Shown here piece by piece: positions 16,600 through 26,146 of a stretch of 64,000 bases of DNA. Each line of letters starts with the position of its first letter. Positions within the stretch are counted from its first letter, which is position 1. The stretch comes from Corynebacterium xerosis NBRC 16721 = ATCC 373. GTDB lineage: Bacteria; Actinomycetota; Actinomycetes; Mycobacteriales; Mycobacteriaceae. The stretch is taken from positions 124,001-188,000 of the forward strand of contig NZ_BCRD01000001.1 of NCBI RefSeq assembly GCF_001552415.1. The letters are read 5' to 3'. The translations under genes were made by a program, and so were the position numbers. The notes under the pieces were generated by a model. It was not told the origin of the DNA. It saw only the letters and a program-made list of their open reading frames with translations, and made no database searches.

Positions 16600-19596
16600 T
16601 TGTCCACCAGCCCGACCAGACTGGGACGCACGGGCATGCCGAAACCGGGGTGGCTCGCCACCACGGTGATGATCCTCGCGATCCTTGCTTTGCTCGTTCC
16701 CGTCCTCGTCAACGTTTACGTCGATTTCCAATGGTTCGGGGAGGTGGGCTTCCGCGGCGTCTTCGCCAAGACGTGGGTGACCAGGGTCATCCTGTTCTTC
16801 CTCATCGGGGCGATCGTCGGCGCGATCGTGTTCCTGTCGATGTGGCTGGCCTGGCGCCACCGTCCCGATGACCCGGGGCCGCTCGACCCGCAGAGCCCGC
16901 AGGCGATCTACCGCCGCATGGTCGAGTCCGGCGTCAAGCCGGTGCTCATCGGCGTGCCGCTGGTGTTCGGCCTGTTCGCCGGCCTCGTCGGCCAGGCCGG
17001 GTGGCGCACCGTGCAGCTGTTCCTCAACGGCGAGGAATTCGGCCAGACCGACCCGCAGTTCCAGAAGGACCTCGGGTTCTACGCCTTCGATCTGCCGTTC
17101 TGGCGGTTCCTGGTGGACACCGCCGTGCTGGCGATCATCGTGGCGTTTCTGCTGTCGCTGCTGACGCACTACCTGCTCGGCGGCATCCGCGCGGGCAACC
17201 CGACCACGGGCGAGAAGACCCGCGTCTCCGGGGCCGCGCGCGCCCAGCTGGCCTCGTGGGCCGGCGTGTTCATGCTGCTCAAGGCAGTGGCCTACTGGCT
17301 GGACCGCTACGACATGCTGGGCAACCGCCAGCAGACCTTCACCGGCGGTTCCTACACCGACATCAACGCGCTGCTGCCCGCCAAGATCGTGCTGCTGGTC
17401 ATCTCCCTGGTCGTGGCCGCGGCGTTCTTCGCGTCGATCTTCCTGCGCAACCTGGCCATCCCGGCCATGGCGACGGTGCTCATGCTGGTCTCCGCGGGCA
17501 TCATCGGCGTGGCCTGGCCGCTGGTCGTCGAGCAGTTCTCCGTGTCGCCGAACCGCGCCGCCAAGGAGCGGGAGTACATCGCCCGCAACATCGAGTCCAC
17601 GCGCTACCACTACGGTCTGACCGACGACAAGGTCAGCGTCGAGCGCAACTGGGGCGTTCCGGGCGAGGAAGAAGAAGACGAGGCCTCCCAGGAGGAGGGC
17701 GCCGAGTCCATCGCTCAGGACACCAACACGCTGGCGAACATCCGCATCCTCGACCCCGAGGTGCTGTCGCCGACGTTCACGCAGCAGCGCCAGCTGAAGA
17801 ACTTCTACGGTTTCCCGGAGTCGCTGTCCATCGACCGCTACGAGGTCGACGGCCAGATGCGCGACTTCGTCGTCGCCGCCCGCGAGATGAACCCGCAGAC
17901 CCTGCAGGGCAACCAGCAGGACTGGATCAACCGCCACACCGTGTACACCCACGGCAACGGCTTCGTCGCCGCCCCGGCCAACCGGGTCGACGAGGTTGCG
18001 GCGGAGGCCGGCTCGGCGCGCGGCGGTTACCCGCTGTACACCGTGGCCGACCTGTTCGAGTCCGAGGACCCGAACGGCATGAACCTGGAGCTGGAGCAGC
18101 CGCGCATCTACTACGGCCCGGTGATCGCCAACTCCGACGCGGACTACGCGATCGTCGGCGGTTCCGGCGACGGCACCGACTTCGAGTACGACGCCGACGG
18201 CCGCAACTTCACCTATGACGGTTCCGGCGGCGTCGGCGTGGGCAACATCTTCGAGCGCCTGATGTTCGCGACCCGCTACCAGGAGGTCAACATCCTCCTG
18301 TCGGATCGCGTCGGCCCCGAATCGAAGATCATCTACGAGCGCGATCCCCGCGAGCGCGTGCAGAAGGTCGCCCCGTGGCTGACCACGGACACCCGTACCT
18401 ACCCGGCGGTCATCGACGGCCGGATCAAGTGGATCGTCGACGGCTACACCACCCTGGCGTCGATGCCGTACTCGGAGCGCACCAGCCTCCAGGAGGCGAC
18501 GCAGGATTCGCTGAACCCGGACGGCACGTCGCGCCCGCTGCCCAACAGCGAGGTCAGCTACATCCGCAACTCCGTCAAGGCCACGGTCGATGCCTACGAC
18601 GGCACCGTGGAGCTCTACGAGTACGACGAGAATGACCCGGTGCTCAAGGCATGGCGCGGGGTGTTCCCGGACGTGATCAAGCCGAAGTCGGAGATCTCCG
18701 ACGCGCTGCAGGATCACCTGCGCTACCCCGAGGACCTGTTCAAGGTCCAGCGTGAGCTGATGGCCCGCTACCACGTGTCCGACCCGGGCATCTTCTTCAC
18801 CAACGACGCGTTCTGGTCGGTGCCGAACGACCCGACGGCGCCGGAGGACCAGGGCCTGTCGCAGCCGCCGTACTACGTCGTCGCGGCCGACCCGGAGACC
18901 GGCGAGTCCAGCTTCCAGCTGATCTCCGCCTTCCGTGGCCTGGAGCGCGAGTTCCTCTCGGCGCACATGACGGTGTCGTCCGATCCGGAGACCTACGGCC
19001 GCATCACCATCCGCGCGCTGCCGACGAACACCCAGACGATGGGCCCGAAGCAGGCGCAGGACACGATGATGTCCGCCGACGAGGTCGCCCAGGACCGAAC
19101 GCTGCTGGAGGGCACCAACGTGGTGACCAACGGCAACCTGCTGACCCTGCCGGTCGGTGACGGCGAGATCCTCTACGTCGAGCCCGTGTACACGCAGCGC
19201 CAGGGCCAGGAGACGGCGTTCCCGAAGCTCCTGCGCATCCTGGTGTCCTACCGCGGCGAGGTCGGCTACGCGCCGACCGTGTCGGAGGCGCTGCGCCAGG
19301 TCGGCATCGATTCCACCGACGTCGCCCGCGTGCGCGGCGAGGAGGATGCCATGCCGGACGATGAGGGCGAAGGCACCGATGGTGCGGGCGAGACCCAGGA
19401 GGGCACCACGGAGGCCCGTCCCGAGTCCGATCGCCAGGTCGACGTCGCCGCCCGCGACGAGGCCGCCGGCCGGATCTCCACGATCCTCGAGCGCCTGAAG
19501 TCCGCCCAGGAAAGCGGCGACTTCGCCGCGCAGGGCCAGGCTCTGGCGGATCTGGACAAGGCCGTCGCCGATTATCAGAAGGCCAACGGCCAGTAA
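16600..19596 (+). CDS. UPF0182 family large membrane protein
   Basis: The 998-residue protein has about seven membrane helices in its first 330 residues (TTVMILAILALLVPVLVNVY is the first) and a long extracytoplasmic part after VAWPLVVEQFSV. This architecture and the block FYGFPESLSIDRYEVDG define UPF0182, found in nearly all actinobacteria with unknown function. An acidic, low-complexity segment precedes the C-terminal helix. The TTG start at 16600 follows GGAGA by five bases. It is followed by a strong terminator at 19621. Confidence 0.95.
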   Translation: MSTSPTRLGRTGMPKPGWLATTVMILAILALLVPVLVNVYVDFQWFGEVGFRGVFAKTWVTRVILFFLIGAIVGAIVFLSMWLAWRHRPDDPGPLDPQSPQAIYRRMVESGVKPVLIGVPLVFGLFAGLVGQAGWRTVQLFLNGEEFGQTDPQFQKDLGFYAFDLPFWRFLVDTAVLAIIVAFLLSLLTHYLLGGIRAGNPTTGEKTRVSGAARAQLASWAGVFMLLKAVAYWLDRYDMLGNRQQTFTGGSYTDINALLPAKIVLLVISLVVAAAFFASIFLRNLAIPAMATVLMLVSAGIIGVAWPLVVEQFSVSPNRAAKEREYIARNIESTRYHYGLTDDKVSVERNWGVPGEEEEDEASQEEGAESIAQDTNTLANIRILDPEVLSPTFTQQRQLKNFYGFPESLSIDRYEVDGQMRDFVVAAREMNPQTLQGNQQDWINRHTVYTHGNGFVAAPANRVDEVAAEAGSARGGYPLYTVADLFESEDPNGMNLELEQPRIYYGPVIANSDADYAIVGGSGDGTDFEYDADGRNFTYDGSGGVGVGNIFERLMFATRYQEVNILLSDRVGPESKIIYERDPRERVQKVAPWLTTDTRTYPAVIDGRIKWIVDGYTTLASMPYSERTSLQEATQDSLNPDGTSRPLPNSEVSYIRNSVKATVDAYDGTVELYEYDENDPVLKAWRGVFPDVIKPKSEISDALQDHLRYPEDLFKVQRELMARYHVSDPGIFFTNDAFWSVPNDPTAPEDQGLSQPPYYVVAADPETGESSFQLISAFRGLEREFLSAHMTVSSDPETYGRITIRALPTNTQTMGPKQAQDTMMSADEVAQDRTLLEGTNVVTNGNLLTLPVGDGEILYVEPVYTQRQGQETAFPKLLRILVSYRGEVGYAPTVSEALRQVGIDSTDVARVRGEEDAMPDDEGEGTDGAGETQEGTTEARPESDRQVDVAARDEAAGRISTILERLKSAQESGDFAAQGQALADLDKAVADYQKANGQ

Positions 19597-19620
19597 CCGC
19601 TGCGGATTGCTTGGCGACGA

Positions 19621-19665
19621 ACCGGGCCGCACCGAGGAGGGGAGACCTTCCGGGTGCGGCCCGGT
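19621..19665 (+). terminator. Terminator of the UPF0182 gene
   Basis: ACCGGGCCGCAC (19621-19632) pairs perfectly with GTGCGGCCCGGT (19654-19665), followed by TTTCCC. The run of T is short. Confidence 0.8.
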
Positions 19666-19872
19666 TTCCCGTTGGGGCGCCTTCCCATGCGGACGTCGGC
19701 CGTCGTAAAGCGCATGCACCGCGCTGACCAGGGGATTGGCCAAGAGTTGAGGCTCGGTGCTAGTGTTACGTCTCGTTGGTCAGCGAGAGATTCTCTCGAA
19801 AGATCAGCGCCCGCTGCAAGCGGCGTGATTATGGAATCAGTTGGTTCCGTGTTACGGTGTGCAAGCAGTCGA

Positions 19873-19949
19873 CGCGGGGTGGAGCAGCTCGGTAGCTCGC
19901 TGGGCTCATAACCCAGAGGTCGTAGGTTCGAATCCTGCCCCCGCTACCA
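19873..19949 (+). tRNA. Initiator tRNA-fMet (CAT)
   Basis: The 77-nt gene folds as a tRNA with anticodon CAT at 19907-19909. Initiator features are the unpaired C1/U72 acceptor end and the three GC pairs of the anticodon stem (GGG-CTCATAA-CCC). The 3' CCA is encoded. A hairpin terminator follows eight bases later. Confidence 0.96.
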
Positions 19950-19956
19950 CGTGAAC

Positions 19957-19987
19957 GAAGGCCCTCGGCATTGTGCCGGGGGCCTTC
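19957..19987 (+). terminator. Terminator-like hairpin after tRNA-fMet
   Basis: GAAGGCCCTCGGCA (19957-19970) pairs with TGCCGGGGGCCTTC (19974-19987) with one mismatch and a three-base loop. There is no T-run after it. Confidence 0.65.
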
Positions 19988-20043
19988 GTCGTGTCCGGGT
20001 CCTTTCGATGGCCCGTTCGGCGGCGCGGTTACGGGCGGCACCG

Positions 20044-21045
20044 TCAGGGCAGCGCCGACGCGAAGCGGGCCCGGTACTCCGTCGGGGTGGTGTGCAGGTG
20101 TCGGCCGAAGGAGCGCCGCAGCGTTTCGTCGCTGCTGAAGCCCGACAGCTCGGCGACCTTCGTCACCGGCAGGCCCTCCAGGATCAGCTGCCGCGCCCGA
20201 TCCAGGCGGATGCGCTCGACCCAGCGGGTCGGCGTCGTGCCCAGCTCGTCGTGGAACATTCGGCCCAGGTGGCGGGTGCTGACGTTGGCCGTCGCCGCCA
20301 TCGACGACACGGTGTGGTCGGCGCCCGGGTCCGCCTTGATGGCGGCGAGGAGTTCGCGCAGGACCCGGTTGGCGCCCGGGGGCGTATCCAGCGCCGCGGA
20401 GAATTGGGACTGCCCGCCGGGGCGCTGCATGAACATCACCATGTCGCGGGCGGCGGCGCGGGCGACGTCGGCGCCGAGATTCTCTTCCACCAGTGCCAGC
20501 GTCAGGTCGATGCCGGCGGTGATGCCGGCGGACGTCAGGTAGCGGCCGTCGCGGATGTGGATGATGTCCGGTTCGACCCGCACCTTCGGGTACCGGCGGG
20601 CCAGCAGGTCGGCGTGGCGCCAATGCGTCGTGGCCCGGCGGTCGTCCAGGTAGCCCAGCTCCGCAAGGGCGAACGCGCCCGTGCACACCGACGCGACGCG
20701 TCCGGCCCCGGTGGCCAGCGTCTCGACGGTGGAGAGCAGTTCCGCGTCGATCGGATCGGTGGCGAGGTGCTCGGCGCCGGCGACCATCAGCGTGTCCAGT
20801 GGTCCGACGCCGTCCGGGGTGACGGTGTCGGCGATGGTCATCCCCGACGACGTGCGGACGTTGCCGCCGGTGGGGGAAATGTACAGAAGCTCGTATCCGG
20901 TGCCGCCGACGCCGACGCCGACGCCCGTGCCGCCGGCACCAACCGTCGCGTTGATGACGTCGGCCTTGTTCAGCACTTCCGCCGGCCCACTGACGTCGAG
21001 CATGGTCACCCGGTCGAACACGATCAGCCCCATGCGCCGCTTCAT
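20044..21045 (-). CDS. GlxA-type transcriptional regulator (DJ-1/PfpI plus AraC domains)
   Basis: The 333-residue protein has an N-terminal DJ-1/PfpI-like domain (GLIVFDRVTMLDVSGPAEVL, and VCTGAFALAELGYLDDRRAT around the nucleophile-elbow Cys) and a C-terminal AraC helix-turn-helix pair (NVSTRHLGRMFHDELGTTP, then VAELSGFSSDETLRRSF). Such proteins regulate amino-acid or amine catabolism genes in response to small ligands. A Gly/Val-rich insert (GAGGTGVGVGVGGTGYELL) sits in the first domain. The start at 21045 is where homology begins. It is divergent from the HD gene, with two inverted copies of the dispersed motif in the gap. Confidence 0.85.
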   Translation of the reverse strand: MKRRMGLIVFDRVTMLDVSGPAEVLNKADVINATVGAGGTGVGVGVGGTGYELLYISPTGGNVRTSSGMTIADTVTPDGVGPLDTLMVAGAEHLATDPIDAELLSTVETLATGAGRVASVCTGAFALAELGYLDDRRATTHWRHADLLARRYPKVRVEPDIIHIRDGRYLTSAGITAGIDLTLALVEENLGADVARAAARDMVMFMQRPGGQSQFSAALDTPPGANRVLRELLAAIKADPGADHTVSSMAATANVSTRHLGRMFHDELGTTPTRWVERIRLDRARQLILEGLPVTKVAELSGFSSDETLRRSFGRHLHTTPTEYRARFASALP

Positions 21046-21073
21046 CGCGCGTCCCCGTTCATCGTCGCCGATT

Positions 21074-21233
21074 GCTTTGCGACGGCCAGTCTCCCGGTCC
21101 GTAACACCGGCATCGTACGGGCGGACGGCGATGTCCGAAATCGTGGGAAACATGGCTGCCTGGACATGGCGAAAGTATATCGCCGAAAACGATCATCGAG
21201 GCCAGAGGTGGTGCGACGTTGGCGTCGCAAAGC
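21074..21233. repeat. Inverted pair of the dispersed GTCGCAAAGC motif
   Basis: GCTTTGCGAC (21074-21083) and GTCGCAAAGC (21224-21233) face each other across the divergent promoter region of the GlxA-type and HD genes. Confidence 0.75.
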
Positions 21234-21281
21234 ATCTCCATCGACCCCCGACAACCCGACACGGAAGGCAGTGGTGTTGAC

Positions 21282-21920
21282 ATGGCCGAGGAAATCGCCG
21301 GAATCAAGATCCCCGACAGCAAGCTGGCGAAGGAAGCGACGGAGCTGGTCCGCGAGGCCGCATCCGACTTGATCTACGACCACTCCCGGCGCGTGTACGT
21401 GTTCGGCGCCCTGCGCGGCGAGCAGGAGAAGCTCGACTTCGACCCCGAGCTGCTCTACGTCGGCGCGATGTTCCACGACCTGGGCCTGACGGAGAAGTAC
21501 CGCCGCGACGACCAGCGCTTCGAGATCGACGGCGCCGACGAGGCCCGCCGATTCCTGCTGGAGCATGGCCTGGCGGAGGAGCGCGCCGACCTCGCGTGGG
21601 CCGGCATCGCCCTGCACACCACGCCCGAGATCCCGCTGCACATGGCCCCCGAGATCGCCCTGGTCACCCGCGGCGTCGAGCTCGACGTCCTCGGCATCGA
21701 CTACGACGAGCTCACCGACGAGCAGCGCGCCGAGATCACCGCCGCCCACCCGCGCCCGGACTTCAAGAACCAGATTCTGCAGGCCTTCACCGACGGCATC
21801 AAGCACCGCCCGGAGACCACCTTCGGCAACGTCAAGGCCGACGTCCTCGAGCATTTCCTGCCGGGCTTCGAACGCGACGACTTCGTCGAGATCATCCGCG
21901 CCAACGACTGGGCCGAGTAG
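21282..21920 (+). CDS. HD-domain hydrolase
   Basis: The 212-residue protein has the HD signature: DHSRRVYVFGA, then MFHDLGLTEKY with the metal-binding His-Asp pair, followed by WAGIALHTTPEIPLHMAPEI. This is the cyanamide-hydratase-like HD group, whose members act on nucleotides or small nitriles; the substrate is not clear. GGAAGG about fifteen bases upstream supports the ATG at 21282. It may be co-transcribed with the downstream acetyl-CoA hydrolase gene, though a 131-bp gap with tandem repeats separates them. Confidence 0.82.
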   Translation: MAEEIAGIKIPDSKLAKEATELVREAASDLIYDHSRRVYVFGALRGEQEKLDFDPELLYVGAMFHDLGLTEKYRRDDQRFEIDGADEARRFLLEHGLAEERADLAWAGIALHTTPEIPLHMAPEIALVTRGVELDVLGIDYDELTDEQRAEITAAHPRPDFKNQILQAFTDGIKHRPETTFGNVKADVLEHFLPGFERDDFVEIIRANDWAE

Positions 21921-21971
21921 GTCCCCGTCCGCCCCTGGGGCCCGCCGACAAGTGCGGGCGCCGGGGCGTCG

Positions 21972-22025
21972 CACAGCACCCACGGCACTCACAGCACCCA
22001 CAGCACCTCCAGCACCCACAGCAAC
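21972..22025 (+). repeat. Six 9-bp tandem repeats before the CoA-transferase gene
   Basis: Six units close to CACAGCACC run without interruption from 21972 to 22025, ending 26 bases before the next start codon. Confidence 0.85.
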
Positions 22026-22051
22026 GACTGCATAGAGAAGGAACGAAAACC

Positions 22052-23560
22052 ATGACCGAGCGCATTGCCAACCAGAAGCTCCGCGGCAAGATCATGTCCG
22101 CCGCCGAGGCCGCCGAGTTCATCGGCCACGGCGCGAAGATCGGCATGTCCGGCTTCACCGGCGCCGCCTACCCGAAGGAAATGCCGACCGCCATCGCCGA
22201 GCGCGCCAAGGAGGCCCACGCCCGCGGTGACGAGTTCGCCATCGACCTGTACACCGGCGCGTCGACCGCCCCGGACTGCGACGGCGTCCTGGCCGAGGCC
22301 GACGCCCTGCGTTTCCGCATGCCGTACCAGTCGGACCCGATCATGCGGAAGAAGATCAACGCCGGCGAGATGAAGTACGCCGACATGCATCTGTCGCACT
22401 CGGCGCAGCAGGTCTCCGAGGGCTTCTTCGGCAAGCTGGACTTCGCCATCGTCGAGGCCGCGCGCATCACCGAAGAGGGCCACATCGTGCCGTCGTCGGG
22501 CGTCGGCAATAACGTCGAGTACCTCGACGCCGCCGACAAAATCATCATCGAGGTCAACTCCTGGCAGTCCGTGGACCTGGAGGGCATGGCCGACGTCTAC
22601 CGCGTCCAGTCCCGCCCGAACCGCACGGCGATCCCCATCAACAACCCGGGCGACCGCGTGGGCACCACGTACATCGACATCGACACCGACAAGGTCGTCG
22701 CCGTCATCGAGACCGATTCGCCGGACCGCAACTCGCCGTTCAAGCCGATCGACGACGTCTCCCAGCGCATCGCCGGCAACTTCCTCGACTTCCTCGAGGG
22801 CGAGGTGGCCGGCGGCCGCCTGGCCTACGACGGCTACGTCATGCAGTCCGGCGTCGGCAACGTGCCCAACGCAGTGATGGCGGGCCTGCTGGACTCGAAG
22901 TTCGAGAACATCCAGGCCTACACCGAGGTCATCCAGGACGGCATGGTCGACCTGATCGACGCCGGCAAGATGACGGTCGCCTCGGCGACGTCGTTCTCGC
23001 TGTCGCCGGAGTACGCCGAGCGGATGAACAAGGAGGCCGCGCGCTACCGCGAGTCGATCATCACCCGCCCGCTGCAGGTGTCCAACCACCCTGAGGTCAT
23101 CCGCCGCGTGGGCCTGATCGCCACCAACGGCATGATCGAGGCCGACATCTACGGCAACGTCAACTCCACGAACGTCTCCGGTTCGCGGATCATGAACGGC
23201 ATCGGCGGCTCGGGCGACTTCACCCGCAACGGCTTCATCTCGTCGTTCATCACCCCGTCGCTGGCCAAGGACGGCGCCATCTCGGCGATCGTGCCCTTCG
23301 CGTCGCACATCGACCACACCGAGCACGACGTCATGGTGGTCATCTCCGAGTACGGCTACGCCGACCTGCGCGGCCTGGCCCCGCGTGACCGCGCGAAGAA
23401 GATGATCGCCATCGCGCACCCGGACTACCGCCCGCTGCTGGAGGAGTACGTCGAGCGCGCCACCTCGGGGGGTCGTCCCATGCACACCCCGCATGATCTG
23501 GCGACCGCGTTCTCCTTCCACCAGAATCTCGCCGAGCACGGCACTATGAAGGGCAAGTAG
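22052..23560 (+). CDS. actA: Acetyl-CoA hydrolase / succinyl-CoA:acetate CoA-transferase
   Basis: The 502-residue enzyme moves CoA between acyl groups and acetate, linking acetate use or overflow to the TCA cycle, in the cytosol. The family features are clear: GMSGFTGAAYPKEMP at the start, VPSSGVGNNVEYLDAADKII, the catalytic-Glu region NIQAYTEVIQDGMVDL, and the Gly-rich NGIGGSGDFTRNGFIS near the C-terminus. Length and sequence match the corynebacterial ActA (Cat) type. GAAGGA nine bases before the ATG is the ribosome site. A six-unit 9-bp tandem repeat lies in its leader. Confidence 0.9.
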   Translation: MTERIANQKLRGKIMSAAEAAEFIGHGAKIGMSGFTGAAYPKEMPTAIAERAKEAHARGDEFAIDLYTGASTAPDCDGVLAEADALRFRMPYQSDPIMRKKINAGEMKYADMHLSHSAQQVSEGFFGKLDFAIVEAARITEEGHIVPSSGVGNNVEYLDAADKIIIEVNSWQSVDLEGMADVYRVQSRPNRTAIPINNPGDRVGTTYIDIDTDKVVAVIETDSPDRNSPFKPIDDVSQRIAGNFLDFLEGEVAGGRLAYDGYVMQSGVGNVPNAVMAGLLDSKFENIQAYTEVIQDGMVDLIDAGKMTVASATSFSLSPEYAERMNKEAARYRESIITRPLQVSNHPEVIRRVGLIATNGMIEADIYGNVNSTNVSGSRIMNGIGGSGDFTRNGFISSFITPSLAKDGAISAIVPFASHIDHTEHDVMVVISEYGYADLRGLAPRDRAKKMIAIAHPDYRPLLEEYVERATSGGRPMHTPHDLATAFSFHQNLAEHGTMKGK

Positions 23561-23639
23561 GAGTCTTCGCCCGGTTCACCGCCCGCATCGCGTTCGCCGC
23601 GAAGCGGGCGTCAGGTGGCGACCGGGGCAGGGGAAGCGG

Positions 23640-23669
23640 ACCCCCGTGGCACATGGTGCCGCGGGGGTT
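23640..23669 (+). terminator. Terminator after the CoA-transferase gene
   Basis: ACCCCCGTGGCAC pairs with GTGCCGCGGGGGT across a three-base ATG loop with one mismatch, followed by TTCG. A second, weaker CGCCCGC hairpin lies at 23579-23610. Confidence 0.75.
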
Positions 23670-23854
23670 TCGTCATTGGGAACCGCTGCGCCCCTTTGCT
23701 TTTCGACGACCATGTTGCAAATCACATCCGCAACTTCCGTAACATTGGCCCCAGGTTCGGGTCGGCGGGTAAGGTCGCCCGGACATGTGGAAAATGCCAG
23801 TACACACGGCATTTTGTGGACGGATACGCAATCGGATGGGGCGTGGCAGGGCAG

Positions 23855-24787
23855 ATGGGCTTTTTCAGGGGCAAGCGGGCCGCGGTGGCGCTGATCGCGG
23901 CGGCGTTCATCCCGATGTTCGGGGCGGGGGAAGCGGCGGCGGCACCGGCCGAATCCGTCGATTCCGGCCAGCCGGGGCGTCACGAATCCAGCGTCGTCAA
24001 GCACGACTACGCGCTGGACTACTCGGCCCTCGAGTATTCGATGGAGCCGCATGAGGTCGCCGACGACCCGGTGTCGAAGATCCTCGGGGCGTCGCCCGGG
24101 CCCGTGCACAAGCGCGTCGACGGCGTGTGGTTCTCCTCGCCGACCGCGCCCGCCGAGGCCGACCGGCTGGCCGCGCAGGGCAAGGCGCTGATGGGGCCGG
24201 GTACGCCGATCCTCGTCGGCAACGGTGACGGGCGCGCGGTGTGCACCCTCACGGCCGCCGGCCGCGACTCCGCGGACCGCCTGATCGGCATCACCGCCGG
24301 CCACTGCGGCGGCCCCGGTGCCGAGGTTCGTTCCATGGACGCGGTGGAGGCCGGCGTCGTCGGCACCGTCCAGCGCGTCGACGCGACCTTCGACTACTCG
24401 GTGCTGGTGCTCAATTCGCGTGCCGTTCCGGCGTCGGCGTACGGCGACACCCGCGTCGCATCGGTCGGCGAGCTGCCCGAGCCCGGCGAGATCGCCTGCA
24501 AGCAGGGCGTGGCCACCGGACGTTCGTGCGGCCCGACCTGGCTGCAGGGTGCGCCCGGGGATCCGCACGTGTCCACCCAGATCTGCGCCGCGCCCGGCGA
24601 TTCGGGTGCCCCGGTTTTCGTCGGTGATCGCCTCGTGGCCATGGTCAAGGGCGCCAACTCGGCACCCGCGTGCACCACGCCTTTGCAGGGTCCCGTGTTC
24701 GCGCCGACGGTCGTCACGTCCGTGCGCGCCCAGATCGACGACATGAACCTCCACGGCGGCCCGGGCGGCGGATTCCGCCTGGCGTAA
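23855..24787 (+). CDS. Secreted S1-family (trypsin-like) serine protease
   Basis: The 310-residue protein has a signal peptide (MGFFRGKRAAVALIAAAFIP, cleavage after AAAA near residue 30). The S1 catalytic residues can be read: His in GITAGHCGG, Asp in ATFDYSVLVL, Ser in CAAPGDSGAPVF. Paired Cys at VCTLT/GHCGG, IACKQ/RSCGP and ICAAP/PACTT fit three disulfides. This is the chymotrypsin-like protease group of corynebacteria; targets are unknown. The ATG at 23855 is preferred since the upstream frame is a non-coding translation. An inverted motif copy (GCTTTTCGAC, 23698-23707) lies upstream. Confidence 0.87.
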   Translation: MGFFRGKRAAVALIAAAFIPMFGAGEAAAAPAESVDSGQPGRHESSVVKHDYALDYSALEYSMEPHEVADDPVSKILGASPGPVHKRVDGVWFSSPTAPAEADRLAAQGKALMGPGTPILVGNGDGRAVCTLTAAGRDSADRLIGITAGHCGGPGAEVRSMDAVEAGVVGTVQRVDATFDYSVLVLNSRAVPASAYGDTRVASVGELPEPGEIACKQGVATGRSCGPTWLQGAPGDPHVSTQICAAPGDSGAPVFVGDRLVAMVKGANSAPACTTPLQGPVFAPTVVTSVRAQIDDMNLHGGPGGGFRLA

Positions 24788-24841
24788 GGGGACGGGTCGG
24801 CGCGCTGGAGACTTACGCGCCGACGCCTGCGGCGCGAGTGT

Positions 24842-25183
24842 TTACCGCACCCGCGCCTTCGCCGCGACCAGCAGCAGCGCGGCGCGGTCGACCTCGCCGT
24901 TCTTGATCTCGCGGTTGAGCTTGTGCAGCACCACCGGGCAGCGCAGGCAGCGCGTGCCGGATTTGCAGCACTTCTTCTTCGGCGTCATTGTCGCGAGCTT
25001 GAACGGATCCTTGTCCAGGAGCTTCTTCGCGGCCTTGGCCTCGGCCTTCGAGCAGGCGGGCAGGCGCAGCGCCGTTGTGGCGGAGGCCTTCGCAGCCTTG
25101 GCCTTCTTCGCCTTGGTCTTAACCTTGTCTTTGTCCTTGCCCGCCTTGCTCTTGGCCTTGCCCATTCCCGCACCCGCTTCCAT
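24842..25183 (-). CDS. Lys/Ala-rich hypothetical protein with Cys cluster
   Basis: The 113-residue protein has a very basic, repetitive head (KAKSKAGKDKDKVKTKAKKA) and a conserved-looking core KKKCCKSGTRCLRCPVVLHK with four cysteines that could bind zinc or an iron-sulfur cluster. The tail LNREIKNGEVDRAALLLVAA is helical. The core resembles short proteins found near hisN in corynebacteria, but I cannot name the family. The start may be the ATG at 25165. It is convergent with the protease gene. Confidence 0.6.
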   Translation of the reverse strand: MEAGAGMGKAKSKAGKDKDKVKTKAKKAKAAKASATTALRLPACSKAEAKAAKKLLDKDPFKLATMTPKKKCCKSGTRCLRCPVVLHKLNREIKNGEVDRAALLLVAAKARVR

Positions 25184-25280
25184 CTCCGTGAGCTTTCGCG
25201 GATCAGGTTAGCGTCACCTCATGGGGCATGGATAGGGGTGGGTGGCTAACGGGTGTAAGTTGAGGCGCTGCTTCGGGGCG

Positions 25281-26108
25281 CTACTTCAGGTAGTCGAGCA
25301 CGGAGTCGTGGAGCAGCCCGTTGGTGGCGATGGCGTCGCCACCGTGGGGTCCATCGACTCCGGCCAGCGACGTGAAGCGGCCGCCGGCCTCGGCGACCAG
25401 GATCGCCAGCGGCGCCAGATCCCACAGCGACACCTCCGGCTCCGCGGCGACGTCGACGGCACCCTCCGCGACCAGGCAATAAGAGAAGAAGTCGCCGTAG
25501 CCGCGTAGGCGCCCGGCATCGTCGGTCAGCGCGATGAGCTGATCGCGCAAGCCGCGGTCGCGCCACCCGGTCAGGGAAGAAATGGCCACCGAGCAATCGG
25601 CGACGTCGCCGACGCGGGACACGGAAAGGCGCTTCGGTGCCGGAGCTCCGACTGCCTCGGCGGGGGCCTCCGACGTCGCCGGCGACCCCACGGCCACCGA
25701 CTTCCACGCCCCGGAGCCCTCGGCGGCCCACCAGCGGCGGCCCAACGCCGGCGCGGACACCACGCCGACCACCGGCACGCCGTCGACGAGCAGCGCGATC
25801 AGCGTCGCCCACACGGGCACGCCGCGCACGAAGTTCTTCGTCCCGTCGATGGGATCGATGACCCACTGGCGCCCCGCGAGCATCGCGTCGCCGCCGAATT
25901 CCTCCCCGAGGACGTCGTCGTCGGGGCGTTCGTCGGAAAGCAGGGCCCGCAGCTCCCGCTCGCAGGCCAAGTCGGCGTCGGACACGGGCGTGAGATCCGG
26001 CTTCGACTCCACGGACAGATCCGCGGCACCGAAGCGGGGCATGGTCACCGCGTCGGCAAGGTCGGCGAGCCGCTGGGCGAGGGCGAGGTCATCGGCGTAG
26101 GCGCTCAT
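25281..26108 (-). CDS. hisN: Histidinol-phosphatase / inositol monophosphatase family enzyme
   Basis: The 275-residue enzyme shows the metal-binding blocks of the IMPase family: GEEFGG (Glu), [20 protein letters not shown] (DPIDGT) and a later [17 protein letters not shown] (Asp). In corynebacteria this type (HisN) dephosphorylates histidinol-phosphate in histidine synthesis. An insert ([16 protein letters not shown]) lies after the GSGAWK strand. The neighbours, a membrane protein, a second IMPase and prfB, match the C. glutamicum hisN locus, which supports the assignment. It is the first gene of its strand here, starting 38 bases from the divergent membrane-protein gene. Confidence 0.88.
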   Translation of the reverse strand: MSAYADDLALAQRLADLADAVTMPRFGAADLSVESKPDLTPVSDADLACERELRALLSDERPDDDVLGEEFGGDAMLAGRQWVIDPIDGTKNFVRGVPVWATLIALLVDGVPVVGVVSAPALGRRWWAAEGSGAWKSVAVGSPATSEAPAEAVGAPAPKRLSVSRVGDVADCSVAISSLTGWRDRGLRDQLIALTDDAGRLRGYGDFFSYCLVAEGAVDVAAEPEVSLWDLAPLAILVAEAGGRFTSLAGVDGPHGGDAIATNGLLHDSVLDYLK

Positions 26109-26146
26109 GCCGGGTAGTCTAGACCGGTCGACCGGAAGGCCCCCGC

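Noticed and set aside
16588..19743. A 1051-codon open frame on the minus strand
   Set aside because: It is antisense to the UPF0182 gene and has no protein-like features.
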